Shown here piece after piece: positions 17,963-26,483 of a DNA stretch of 44,574 nucleotides. The position numbers and the translations under genes were made by a program. The notes under the pieces were generated by a model that worked only from the letters and a program-made list of their open reading frames with translations, was not told the origin of the DNA and ran no database searches. The DNA comes from Caldifarciminota bacterium (GTDB lineage Bacteria; Hydrothermota; Hydrothermia; B15-G9), in assembly GCA_015489175.1 (NCBI GenBank), contig WGAI01000036.1, positions 1 to 44,574 of the forward strand. Direction: 5' to 3'. Position 1 is the first letter of the stretch, and every line of letters begins with the position of its first letter.

Positions 17963-19426
17963 ATGAGGCAAAGGGGAAAATTGAAGAAATTATGGGCATT
18001 GCTCGAAGAAACTGATATAAAATTTGCCGTTAGATGGCTGTTCAAGCTGGTAAAAAGGGAGTTCATGATCGCCCTCAAGACTTCTCACCCTGCTCGACTG
18101 CTTTTCATAGGCTACATTCTGATTTCCCTCGTGGGAGCCGCTCTCCTGATGCTGCCGTTTACACGGATGAACGATGACCTGTCATTTCTGGATGCGCTCT
18201 TCACATCCGTATCGGCGCTATGCGTTACAGGGTTGATAGTCAAGGACACGGCCGGATTTTTTACATTCTGGGGGCAGCTTATCATACTTACCCTGATTTT
18301 TGTAGGCGGACTGGGTTACATGACACTGGGGTATTTCTTCCTGTCGCAGCTCCGCAGCAAGCTGACTGTCAAAAAACTGGTTCTGGAGACATTTCCCGGC
18401 GTTCAGGTGGGTAATCTTGGCCATTTCGTGATAAGGATAATCAAGGTTGCGCTTTTCCTGCAGATTTCAGGTGCAATACTCCTATTTATAGACTTCCTGT
18501 TCAGAGGGATACCGCCGATAAGGGCGCTCTGGCATGCCTCTTTCAACTCGGTATCTGCATACTGCAACGCCGGTTTTTCCACATTTGCCACAAGTCTTAT
18601 GCAATTCAGAGGCGATTTTCTGGTAAACGGTGTTATCAGTGCTCTGATCGTAATAGGAGGCATCGGATTCGTCGTGATCGAGGAAACGATAAGTTACTGG
18701 GAAAACCGCCACGCGCTCCCACATCGGAAGCTCTCGCTCCATACGCGGGTCTCTTTGATGGCAACCGCACTTCTGCTCGCAGTCGGCGCATTGATGATCT
18801 ACTTTCTTGAGAACTCCCATCTCTTTGCGAGTTACACGCTTTCTGAGAAGATCCTCGCTTCGATCTTCCAATCCGTCACACCGAGAACGGCAGGGTTTAA
18901 CACCGTTCCGATAGACAGATTGACGCCGGGCAGTCACCTGCTGCTTCTGGTTTTGATGTTCATCGGCGGATCACCCACCGGCACGGCGGGCGGGGTCAAA
19001 AATACGACAACTGCCGCCCTGTTTTTCTGGCTCATAGCCTACAGCAAAGGCAGAAAAACCGTGTCTTACGGCGGATACAGGCTGCCAGATGAAACCTTGA
19101 AGCGTGCAATAGCTATATTTTTCTGGGGAAGCGCTTACATCGTGCTCGCAGCGATGGCACTCTTCGTGGCCGAGCGCGCAAATGCGTCCGATTTCATACC
19201 CTACCTCTTCGAGGTGGTATCCGCTTTCGGAACGGTGGGGCTATCTTTCGGCTCGCAACACTTCCAGAATGTTAGCCTTGCAGCCGACTTCACCAATGCT
19301 GGAAAATTTATCATTATCGTGACGATGCTTGTGGGGAAAGTGGGCATACTCGCCGCCCTGAGCAGTATCGTCAGACGGGAACGGGAATACTTCAGATACC
19401 CTGAGGGGAAATACATAGTGGGGTGA
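17963..19426 (+). CDS. ktrB: Potassium uptake channel subunit, KtrB/TrkH family
   Basis: This 487-residue inner-membrane protein is the ion-conducting subunit of a KtrAB-type potassium uptake system. The four pore-loop repeats are visible, each with the conserved glycine: SVSALCVTGL, SVSAYCNAGF, SVTPRTAGFNT and VSAFGTVGLSFG. The gating-loop region GGSPTGTAGGVK is present. About 40 residues before the first membrane segment are basic. The ATG at 17963 lacks a clear ribosome site; a TTG at 17980 has AAAGGGG before it and is an alternative. It is followed four bases later by its regulatory subunit, ktrA, which confirms the assignment. Confidence 0.9.
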   Translation: MRQRGKLKKLWALLEETDIKFAVRWLFKLVKREFMIALKTSHPARLLFIGYILISLVGAALLMLPFTRMNDDLSFLDALFTSVSALCVTGLIVKDTAGFFTFWGQLIILTLIFVGGLGYMTLGYFFLSQLRSKLTVKKLVLETFPGVQVGNLGHFVIRIIKVALFLQISGAILLFIDFLFRGIPPIRALWHASFNSVSAYCNAGFSTFATSLMQFRGDFLVNGVISALIVIGGIGFVVIEETISYWENRHALPHRKLSLHTRVSLMATALLLAVGALMIYFLENSHLFASYTLSEKILASIFQSVTPRTAGFNTVPIDRLTPGSHLLLLVLMFIGGSPTGTAGGVKNTTTAALFFWLIAYSKGRKTVSYGGYRLPDETLKRAIAIFFWGSAYIVLAAMALFVAERANASDFIPYLFEVVSAFGTVGLSFGSQHFQNVSLAADFTNAGKFIIIVTMLVGKVGILAALSSIVRREREYFRYPEGKYIVG

Positions 19427-19430
19427 TGAT

Positions 19431-20126
19431 ATGCCGCAATTCTGCGTTATCGGACTTGGAAAATTTGGCACTGCCGTTGCGCTCAACCTTGCCAGAAAGG
19501 GGTTCGATGTCCTGGTCATCGACAAAGACGAGGACAAGATACGGGAGATCGAGGACAGGGTCGCACAGGCGATCATTCTGGATGTATCGAACGAGAAAGC
19601 GCTTAGATCATTGAAGCTAAGCGATTTCGATTATGTCATCATAGCGATAACTCAGGACATTGAGGCCAGCATATTTACGGCGATGATCGTGAAAGAGGAC
19701 GCAAGGGGCAAAACGACCATAATCGCAAAGGCAGCCACAGAAATCCACGCCAGCATACTCAGAAAACTTGGCGTCGATCGGGTGATCTTCCCCGAAAAGG
19801 AGTCAGCCAACAGGCTCGTTGAGAAGATCACATCGCCCAATATCTTCGACTACATCGAGCTATCGAGGGATTACTCGATAGCGGAAATCAAAGCGCCACG
19901 CAGTTTCGTCGGGAAAACCATCATAAGCCTCAACATCCGCGCAAAATACGGCGTTTACATCATCGCCATAAAGCGCAAAGAGGCAACTTATACCCCCGAT
20001 GGCCAGCTTGAGGTAAACGAAAAAGTCATTATAATTCCACCACCTGACGAAGAGATACAGGAAACAGACACCCTCATAGTCATAGGCACAGCCGATGCCA
20101 TTGAGAGATTCAAAGAGGTAGAATGA
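19431..20126 (+). CDS. ktrA: Potassium uptake regulatory subunit, KtrA/TrkA family
   Basis: This 231-residue cytoplasmic protein has an N-terminal RCK domain with the nucleotide-binding motif IGLGKFG (7-13) and Asp at the end of the second strand (VLVIDKDED), and a C-terminal RCK_C domain (about 140-225). It forms a ring on KtrB and gates it in response to ATP/ADP or NAD(H) and often cyclic-di-AMP. It has one RCK unit, as KtrA does, not the tandem pair of enterobacterial TrkA. It lies four bases after ktrB and overlaps the TPR gene by four bases (ATGA). Confidence 0.92.
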   Translation: MPQFCVIGLGKFGTAVALNLARKGFDVLVIDKDEDKIREIEDRVAQAIILDVSNEKALRSLKLSDFDYVIIAITQDIEASIFTAMIVKEDARGKTTIIAKAATEIHASILRKLGVDRVIFPEKESANRLVEKITSPNIFDYIELSRDYSIAEIKAPRSFVGKTIISLNIRAKYGVYIIAIKRKEATYTPDGQLEVNEKVIIIPPPDEEIQETDTLIVIGTADAIERFKEVE

Positions 20127-20413
20127 TGAAAGGAGAAAACGGCAACGCAATCAGTTCCGAGATGGATAAAAAAGAAGCAATTGAGATGGCAAAATTTTAC
20201 ATCGTATCAGGGCAATACTCGCGGGCAAAGGAACTGCTCCATGACATCATCTCAAAGGATCCGGACAACACCGATGCCCTGTTCAATCTCGGAATACTTT
20301 ACGAACTAACCAACGATCTTGATCGAGCCATCGATATGTTCAGGAATTTGCTCGAACTTGATCCGGAAAACCGCGAGGCAGAGCGACATCTGTCGAAATT
20401 GCTGGAGATGTGA
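20123..20413 (+). CDS. Small TPR protein
   Basis: This 96-residue cytoplasmic protein contains about two tetratricopeptide repeats (roughly 18-85: AKFYIVSGQYSRAKELLHDI, then ALFNLGILYELTNDLDRA). It has no signal peptide. TPR proteins are interaction adaptors. GAGGT precedes the start, which overlaps the ktrA stop; its own stop is one base before the MoxR start. TPR proteins often accompany MoxR operons, so it more likely works with the MoxR ATPase than with KtrAB. Confidence 0.75.
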   Translation: MMKGENGNAISSEMDKKEAIEMAKFYIVSGQYSRAKELLHDIISKDPDNTDALFNLGILYELTNDLDRAIDMFRNLLELDPENREAERHLSKLLEM

Positions 20414-20414
20414 C

Positions 20415-21398
20415 ATGGAAGACATAAGGGGAGAAATAGAGCGCATTCACGGCGTCAGGGAACGCATCCTGACCGAACTTTCAAAGGTTATAGTGGGGCA
20501 AAGCGATGTCATAGACGACCTCATAACCACCCTTTTTTCAGGCGGACACGCTCTGATAGTGGGCGTTCCGGGCCTGGCCAAAACCCTGCTCGTGAGGAGC
20601 CTCGCATCGATACTCGATCTGAAATTCTCAAGGATTCAGTTCACTCCTGACCTCATGCCATCCGACATAATCGGTTCGGACATCCTTCAGGAAAATCCGG
20701 AGACCGGCGAAAAGACATTCAGGTTCATACCCGGCCCTATCTTTGCGAACATCATCCTTGCCGATGAGATCAACAGGACGCCTCCAAAAACTCAGGCCGC
20801 ATTGCTGGAAGCCATGCAGGAGCTCAAAGTCACATCGGGCGGAAAGGACTACTACCTTGAAAAGCCGTTCTTCGTGCTCGCGACTCAAAACCCGATAGAG
20901 CAGGAAGGCACTTATCCGCTGCCGGAAGCCCAGCTCGACAGGTTCATGTTCGAGATACACATCGATTATCCGAGTGAGCAGGAGGAGAAGCTGATCGTCA
21001 CATCGACGACCGGCCCACAGGATGTCGAGCTTAAGCCCGTGGTCTCAGGTGAGGAGATCATACAAATTCAGCGGACGGTCAGGGAAGTGCCTCCACCTGA
21101 GCATGTTGTAGATTACGCCGTGCACCTCGTGCGCTCAACACGCCCATCATCCACGGAGGCACCCGATTTTGTCAAAAACTATGTGGAATGGGGCGCCGGA
21201 CCGAGGGCGTCGCAATACCTCATTCTGGCCGCCAAAACGAGGGCACTTTTGGACGGAAGGCCAGCACCGACCACAAACGATGTGAAGTCAGTAGCAAAAC
21301 AGGTGCTCAGACACCGCGTGATAGTCAACTTCGCCGCCGAAGCGGAAGGTATCACATCCGACGACATCATCGAAAGGCTGCTTGATACAATCAGTTAA
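20415..21398 (+). CDS. MoxR-family AAA+ ATPase
   Basis: This 327-residue cytoplasmic ATPase has Walker A GVPGLAKT (50-57), Walker B ILADEINR followed by the MoxR signature TPPKTQAALLEAMQE, sensor ATQNPIEQEGTYPLPEAQLDRF, and the C-terminal lid. MoxR proteins are chaperone-like ATPases acting with DUF58 or von Willebrand A proteins. A longer frame begins at 20319 inside the TPR gene, but GGAGAT before the ATG at 20415, and the start of similarity, favour 20415. No VWA gene is adjacent and the DUF58 gene is 15 kb away. Confidence 0.9.
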   Translation: MEDIRGEIERIHGVRERILTELSKVIVGQSDVIDDLITTLFSGGHALIVGVPGLAKTLLVRSLASILDLKFSRIQFTPDLMPSDIIGSDILQENPETGEKTFRFIPGPIFANIILADEINRTPPKTQAALLEAMQELKVTSGGKDYYLEKPFFVLATQNPIEQEGTYPLPEAQLDRFMFEIHIDYPSEQEEKLIVTSTTGPQDVELKPVVSGEEIIQIQRTVREVPPPEHVVDYAVHLVRSTRPSSTEAPDFVKNYVEWGAGPRASQYLILAAKTRALLDGRPAPTTNDVKSVAKQVLRHRVIVNFAAEAEGITSDDIIERLLDTIS

Positions 21399-21412
21399 GT
21401 TATAAACACGCC

Positions 21413-24400
21413 ATGATTTTGCCGCGCGACATAGAGCTCCGTTTCCCACACATACACAGCGTGCATGCGTCTGCGGGCTCAGGCAAAACCTACCTGCTCT
21501 CTGCAAGATTCGTCCAGTTCCTGCTCTCGCCCCACATAAACGCCGAACTGCGAAACACGCTTGCAATAACATTCACCAACGAAGCCACCGCCCAGATGAA
21601 GAAGCGCATCATAAGCACTCTTAAAAAGATGGCGCTCACGCCGAATGACCCCGATGTGCAGCCCATAATCGAGATAATTTCGGTCAACAGAGAAAAACTG
21701 TTTAAGAGGGCACGCGACAGGGTATCCGAGATACTTAGAAACTACTCCGAGTTTCAGGTCAGGACGATCGACAGCTTCATCAACTCGATCGCAAAATCGA
21801 CATCTTTCGAGCTTGGCCTGACATCCGAATTCGAGATCGAGACCGACCGCAACGCATACTACCAGCTCGCAATCGACAGGTTGATGGAAAAAGTCGCTAT
21901 GGACGCAGCAGTGCGCTCCATTTTCATGGAGTTTTTACAGGGGAAATTGATAGAAAGTAATGGATGGGACATCGGCTCCGAAATCCTCAAACACACCTCA
22001 AAGCTCCTCGATCAAGAGGCCGCGACAGGCAGAACCTACCATTTCACAGCAAGGGAAGTGCACGATGACCTGCTGAAAAGACTGAGGAGACTCGTCTCTG
22101 AATTCCTCGAACAGGTGGAGCCCTACAAGGATTGGTTCAATAAGAATGCGATCAAAGGGTTCCGAAATTTCGTTGAAGGAAACGCCAGCTTTCCTAAAAG
22201 CAGTTATTTCTATAAAAATTCACTCAGAGATTTGCTCAAAAAGGAGAGCGGCGAACTGTCCCAAAACATCTACGACCTGTATGATGAGATCAAGGAGACA
22301 GCGGAGACGACCGCTTTCGCTCATGCTGCATCGAGCTTTCACTACTACAACAAGTTTCTCCAGCTGTTGCGCGGCGAAGTGGAGGGTTTGAAGCGGAAGA
22401 ACCGCATCATTTTCATGGACGACATTAACCTGACCGTCAGGAAGCTGTTGGCTGACATGGCGGTGCCTGAGGTGTTTTTCAAGCTCGGTGAACGCATAGC
22501 CCATTTCCTCATAGACGAATTTCAGGACACGAGCCTGCTTCAGTGGGACAACCTGAAGATGCTGATCGAGAATGCGTTATCGGAAGGCGGCTCTCTTTTC
22601 GTCGTCGGCGACCAGAAGCAGATGATCTATCGGTTCAGGGGCAGCGAAATCGGTATCATGGACAGGGTTATCGATCGTTCGACTTTCCCCAGCGTGGAGT
22701 CGGAAGCCTTAAGGATTTTCAGGACAAACTACAACTGGCGGAGCAGGGAAAACATCATCTTGTTCAACAACGAGGTATTTTCGCCGCAAAACCTTCGCAA
22801 CTCGCTCGAAAAGTCCGGCCTTTACATCGAGGAGATAGTCTCAATCTATGAAGATGCCCGTCAGGACATCCCGCCATCGCTGAAAGAGACAAGAACTGGC
22901 GGCTTCGTGAATGTCATACCTCTGGAATTAAGTCAAAAGAACGATCACGAAAAGGACGACCATGAGGAGGAGCTCAAAAACGAGTTCATGAGGATAATCA
23001 GTGAGTTAACAGGGAGGCGTCCACTTTCCGACATTGTCGTGCTCGTCAGGAAGCATGAAGAGGGGGAGCGCGTCTCGGAATGGCTGCTTGAGGCCGGGAT
23101 ACCGGTAATCTCAGCGAGGTCGCTCGACATCAGGAACAACCGCATCATAAACAACCTCATAGGATTCCTGAAGTTTTTGAACATGCCGATCGACAATGTA
23201 AGCTTCTCGGCGGCCATCACAGGGCCAGCCTTCCTCGCTGCATCGAAACTTGATGCTGAGGAGGTCATAAAATGGCTTCATTCGGCCAAAGAGAGCGACC
23301 GGCCGTATTATCGGCGGTTCCGTGAGGATTACCCTGAGGTCTGGAGCGAGCTGATAGAGCCGTTTTTCAGGCTCGTGGGCTACCTGTCAACCTATGACCT
23401 GTTGCGCCAGACGATAGCTGCATGGCGTATCACCGAGAACTTCCCGTGGGCCAATGCTTTTCTCGCTCATCTACTCGAGACAGTGCACAGGCTGGAGGAG
23501 CAGGGACGCGGCGACCTATCAAGTCTCATAGAGCTCATCGATTCGGGCAGCGATGGCATTTTCTCCGTCCGTTTCCCTCATGAATTCGACGGCGTCAGAA
23601 TTATGACGATGCATGCAGCCAAAGGCCTTGAATTCCCCGTCGTTATCATCCCGTTCGTGGGTTCACCAAACAACAAGAAGAAGAACGACCAGCGGCCGAT
23701 TGAGTATCAGGACGGGGATAAACTTACGCTCCTCAGAATTTTAAAAAATCATTCAAAAGCCCAGAGACTTAAGGAGATATACGACAGGGAACAGACGCAC
23801 AAGCTGATAGATGAGCTGAACCTGCTTTATGTGGCGTGCACACGCGCCGTAGATGAGCTCCACATAGTTGTCGGGTATGAAATGGAAAAAGACGGCAGCG
23901 TTAAGAGGAGTATAGCTCGCCTGTTTCTCGGAGAAACGCCTCACCCCATTCAAAAAGGCGCCCCGTTGCGGCGCGCGGTGTCGCCCGCCCGTGCGGTGGA
24001 GCACCTGAACATCAACACGCGCGGGATAGAGGCATGGCAAAACCGATTCGTCAGGCAAAAGATCTCCATGTCAGACATCAAACACGACCGCGTAAAAGCC
24101 ATCAAGAGGGGGGATCTCGTTCACGGCGCACTTGCAAGGATAAAATGGTTACCCGACAGCGAGGATGAGATCAATTCGGCCATATCGAAAGCGCTGGAAA
24201 CGGAAATCAAACTGCGGGGCTGGAAATCGTTCCTGACGGAAATAAAAGACATCGCCGAACAGGTCACCTATGCATTGCTCGATTCCGGCGCGATAAGATG
24301 GTTCAGGGACACAGGCGGTGATAATGCCGCAACGGAATACGAAGTCGTCGATCGGTGGGGCAAAACTTTTCGCCTCGACCGAATTGTTTTCAGAAAAAAT

Positions 24401-24574
24401 CTTATCGAGATAGTCGAGTTCAAAACCGGCGAAGAATACACCGACGAGCACATAACGCAGGTCAGGCGATACGAGAATTTGATCAGGTCGATCTACCCAC
24501 AAAAGAGGGTAAAAAGCTACCTGTTCTATATCGACGAATCCATTGTCAGAAAACTGCCTGAAAGTTTGATTTAA
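21413..24574 (+). CDS. UvrD/RecB-like helicase-nuclease (AddA-like)
   Basis: This 1053-residue protein joins a superfamily 1A helicase to a C-terminal PD-(D/E)XK nuclease, as in AddA and RecB. Helicase motifs are complete: Walker A ASAGSGKT (19-26), motif Ia ITFTNEATAQMK, motif II DEFQD (from 368), motif III GDQKQMIYRFRG, motif V MTMHAAKGLEFPVVI and motif VI LYVACTRAVDEL. The nuclease has His904, Asp989, Glu1002-Phe-Lys1004 and a following QVRRY, so it should be active. It would resect double-strand breaks for recombination. The usual adjacent addB is missing; the gene before it is moxR (14 bases away). The start lacks a Shine-Dalgarno site. Confidence 0.88.
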   Translation: MILPRDIELRFPHIHSVHASAGSGKTYLLSARFVQFLLSPHINAELRNTLAITFTNEATAQMKKRIISTLKKMALTPNDPDVQPIIEIISVNREKLFKRARDRVSEILRNYSEFQVRTIDSFINSIAKSTSFELGLTSEFEIETDRNAYYQLAIDRLMEKVAMDAAVRSIFMEFLQGKLIESNGWDIGSEILKHTSKLLDQEAATGRTYHFTAREVHDDLLKRLRRLVSEFLEQVEPYKDWFNKNAIKGFRNFVEGNASFPKSSYFYKNSLRDLLKKESGELSQNIYDLYDEIKETAETTAFAHAASSFHYYNKFLQLLRGEVEGLKRKNRIIFMDDINLTVRKLLADMAVPEVFFKLGERIAHFLIDEFQDTSLLQWDNLKMLIENALSEGGSLFVVGDQKQMIYRFRGSEIGIMDRVIDRSTFPSVESEALRIFRTNYNWRSRENIILFNNEVFSPQNLRNSLEKSGLYIEEIVSIYEDARQDIPPSLKETRTGGFVNVIPLELSQKNDHEKDDHEEELKNEFMRIISELTGRRPLSDIVVLVRKHEEGERVSEWLLEAGIPVISARSLDIRNNRIINNLIGFLKFLNMPIDNVSFSAAITGPAFLAASKLDAEEVIKWLHSAKESDRPYYRRFREDYPEVWSELIEPFFRLVGYLSTYDLLRQTIAAWRITENFPWANAFLAHLLETVHRLEEQGRGDLSSLIELIDSGSDGIFSVRFPHEFDGVRIMTMHAAKGLEFPVVIIPFVGSPNNKKKNDQRPIEYQDGDKLTLLRILKNHSKAQRLKEIYDREQTHKLIDELNLLYVACTRAVDELHIVVGYEMEKDGSVKRSIARLFLGETPHPIQKGAPLRRAVSPARAVEHLNINTRGIEAWQNRFVRQKISMSDIKHDRVKAIKRGDLVHGALARIKWLPDSEDEINSAISKALETEIKLRGWKSFLTEIKDIAEQVTYALLDSGAIRWFRDTGGDNAATEYEVVDRWGKTFRLDRIVFRKNLIEIVEFKTGEEYTDEHITQVRRYENLIRSIYPQKRVKSYLFYIDESIVRKLPESLI

Positions 24575-25008
24575 GGGGTCAAAATGAACTTGTTGTGTCA
24601 AATCAGGGTGTCTCCGAGCCTTGCTATGTGAACAAATAGCAACCCTAAGGTTAGGTTTAATGGTTGGGGCATTATCGGCATCTCATCCTTCCTTCAAGGC
24701 GAAATGCATCCATCCTCATGAACTTGAGCTTTCAGGATTGACATGCCTATCCCTTTTTGTTATCTATGTCACATGTATCCGTTTATGCTTAATGGTGTGA
24801 TTGACAACGAAAACTGATACTTCAGGTTTTCCGATGTCGCTTGTAAATGGTGGCTTACGCAACAGATTTTTTGAAGCGTTTTTTTGTCTGAACAGGAAAA
24901 TCATAACTTTTGCGTTATGGTTCTGTTCCACCTACCACCCTCTGCTGCCGTAAATGCGGTGGCAGAGGGTAAATTATTGGCAGATAATATTACAGGAGGT
25001 GCTGACCA
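24575..25008 (+). other. 434-base intergenic region with inverted repeats
   Basis: No credible gene is present. A perfect seven-base inverted repeat TTGCTAT/ATAGCAA with an eight-base loop lies at 24621-24642 but has no T run. Two perfect TTGACA boxes (24738-24743 and 24801-24806) lack a good -10 at 16-18 bases (best is TATCTA after the first). Two T runs occur near 24867-24886. A large hairpin lies at 24937-24970. The ribosome site AGGAGG is just before the lipoprotein gene. Confidence 0.6.
24937..24970 (+). repeat. Strong hairpin in the leader of the lipoprotein gene
   Basis: ACCCTCTGC (24937-24945) pairs perfectly with GCAGAGGGT (24962-24970), and after a TG/TG internal mismatch CCG pairs with CGG, giving 12 pairs around a six-base loop. 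No T run follows on either strand, so it is a poor intrinsic terminator. It ends about 25 bases before the ribosome site of the gene at 25009 and could stabilise the mRNA or bind a regulator. Confidence 0.6.
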
Positions 25009-25623
25009 ATGAAGAAAAAGAACAGATTGAGCTATTTACATCTCGTTTTAATTGCGTATCTTGCTGCTTTGATCGCCTCTGGATGTGGCCCGCATACGGG
25101 CATGCCTCTGAGGCGTCAGTATCCCGATAGCCTCGCCGTCAATGAGGTGTATCGGATAATCCCGCGTATAGGCAAAAGTCGTGTTTTTGGCCATTTCACA
25201 GCTATAAAATACGGCGTAAGCGAGGACTTCGTGATAATCGCCGACACAAACACGATAAAGTTCTTCCCACTCGGCCCTATTGTTAACGCACCTATCCTTC
25301 TAAACGATGCCCTGTTTCCAGAGATCAAGCTGCTGCTCGTGGACACACCTAAGGTAATAGTGGATTCGGCGTTCAGCGGGGCATCTGACAAGGAGATCGA
25401 GATCTACGGAAAGGTGGATGTATTCAAATTTAAGGCGAATTTCAAGAAAGGACTGCCTCAAAAGGCCGTTGTATCGGACAATCTTGAAGTTGAATTCAGC
25501 TCATTCAAAGCTGCGGGCACCGACCGATTTTATCCTCAGCATGTCGTGATAAGATCTCGGAAGTTCGGTGTGATCGATGCCCGCATCGATTCCATAATCA
25601 AATCTCCTATCTCTTCAAAGTAG
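25009..25623 (+). CDS. Lipoprotein of unknown function
   Basis: This 204-residue protein has a lipoprotein signal with lipobox IASGC (Cys26) after a basic start (MKKKNRLSY). The mature part is strand-rich (FVIIADTNTIKFFPLGPIV, EIEIYGKVDVFKFKANF, FYPQHVVIRSRK), in the manner of LolA-like or DUF4292-like envelope lipoproteins, though I cannot assign a family. The start follows ACAGGAGGT. It converges on rnfB, the two overlapping by 17 bases. A strong hairpin lies in its leader. Confidence 0.68.
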   Translation: MKKKNRLSYLHLVLIAYLAALIASGCGPHTGMPLRRQYPDSLAVNEVYRIIPRIGKSRVFGHFTAIKYGVSEDFVIIADTNTIKFFPLGPIVNAPILLNDALFPEIKLLLVDTPKVIVDSAFSGASDKEIEIYGKVDVFKFKANFKKGLPQKAVVSDNLEVEFSSFKAAGTDRFYPQHVVIRSRKFGVIDARIDSIIKSPISSK

Positions 25624-26479
25624 GCACGATTTTTGCGCCTTCAAGAGCTGGTGGGAGGTGAAATTCGCCCTCATCGTCAACAAGTTTCAATATCGATTTG
25701 GTCGGGCACTTGGCGATAACCTTTTCGGCCTCTCCATCAACCTGTTTGTGGTCGAGTATGATGGCGAGGTTGTTCTTCATCTCCATAGAGCCCTGTGGTG
25801 CATTTCGCACACAGAGACGGCAGGCGATACAGGCGTAATCGCAATACTTGCGTGCATTGGCGCCTCTGTCCTCGTTCTTGCAAAGGACAAATACCTTCTG
25901 AGATATGGGCACAAGTTCGATTATGTCTCTTGGACATGCCTCCACACATAGGCCGCAACCTGTGCATTTATCACGGTCAACGAGAGGTATCCCCTTATCC
26001 GTCATGTGAATGGCGTCGAACGGACACGCCAGCACGCAATCGCCAAATCCGAGGCAACCCCAGTAGCACTCCTTGTCGCCGCCGAGAGTGAAATGTGCGG
26101 CTCGACAGCTGTTTATGCCGTGGTATATCGCCCTGTCCAGTGCGGCCTCGTCTGTGCCCTGACACATTACCTGTGCGACTTTACGCTCACCGACCTCTAC
26201 GCCTTCCACGCCGAGGACCTTAGCTATCTTTTCCACCACCTCAGCGCCACCGGGGGCACACTTATTGAACGGCACCCCTTCAAGGACGATAGCTTCGGCG
26301 TATGCGGCGCATCCGGGATACCCACACGCTCCGCAGTTGGCTCCCGGCAGGAGGGCTTCGATCTCCTTTATGCGTGGATCTTCCTCAACTGCAAGCTTTT
26401 TGTAGGCCAGCAGCAGGATGATGGCGAACAGAAGCCCGATGCCGCCCATCGTGAGAAGTGAGATTGTAATCACGCCCAT
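25607..26479 (-). CDS. rnfB: Rnf complex subunit B, iron-sulfur protein
   Basis: RnfB receives electrons from reduced ferredoxin in the membrane-bound ferredoxin:NAD+ oxidoreductase. This 290-residue protein has one membrane segment (about 3-26), the four-cysteine RnfB cluster site (Cys49, 52, 57, 74), a two-cluster ferredoxin domain (Cys138, 142, 148, 152, 172, 175, 178, 182) and a second ferredoxin-like part with Cys217, 220, 223 and 258 only. In that second part all four cysteines of the other cluster are absent (Ala227 in place of the CP cysteine, and no CxxCxxC before 258), so one [4Fe-4S] is lost. The ATG at 26479 is chosen because GGAGGAGG lies upstream of it, inside the end of rnfA; an ATG at 26497 lies within that site. 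Confidence 0.94.
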   Translation of the reverse strand: MGVITISLLTMGGIGLLFAIILLLAYKKLAVEEDPRIKEIEALLPGANCGACGYPGCAAYAEAIVLEGVPFNKCAPGGAEVVEKIAKVLGVEGVEVGERKVAQVMCQGTDEAALDRAIYHGINSCRAAHFTLGGDKECYWGCLGFGDCVLACPFDAIHMTDKGIPLVDRDKCTGCGLCVEACPRDIIELVPISQKVFVLCKNEDRGANARKYCDYACIACRLCVRNAPQGSMEMKNNLAIILDHKQVDGEAEKVIAKCPTKSILKLVDDEGEFHLPPALEGAKIVPTLKR

Positions 26480-26483
26480 CGTA

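Noticed and set aside
17963-24574. A defence system made of the MoxR ATPase, TPR protein and helicase-nuclease
   Set aside because: The helicase-nuclease is a normal AddA/RecB-type repair enzyme, the neighbours are potassium-uptake genes, there is no VWA, effector or mobile-element gene, and no sign of transfer.
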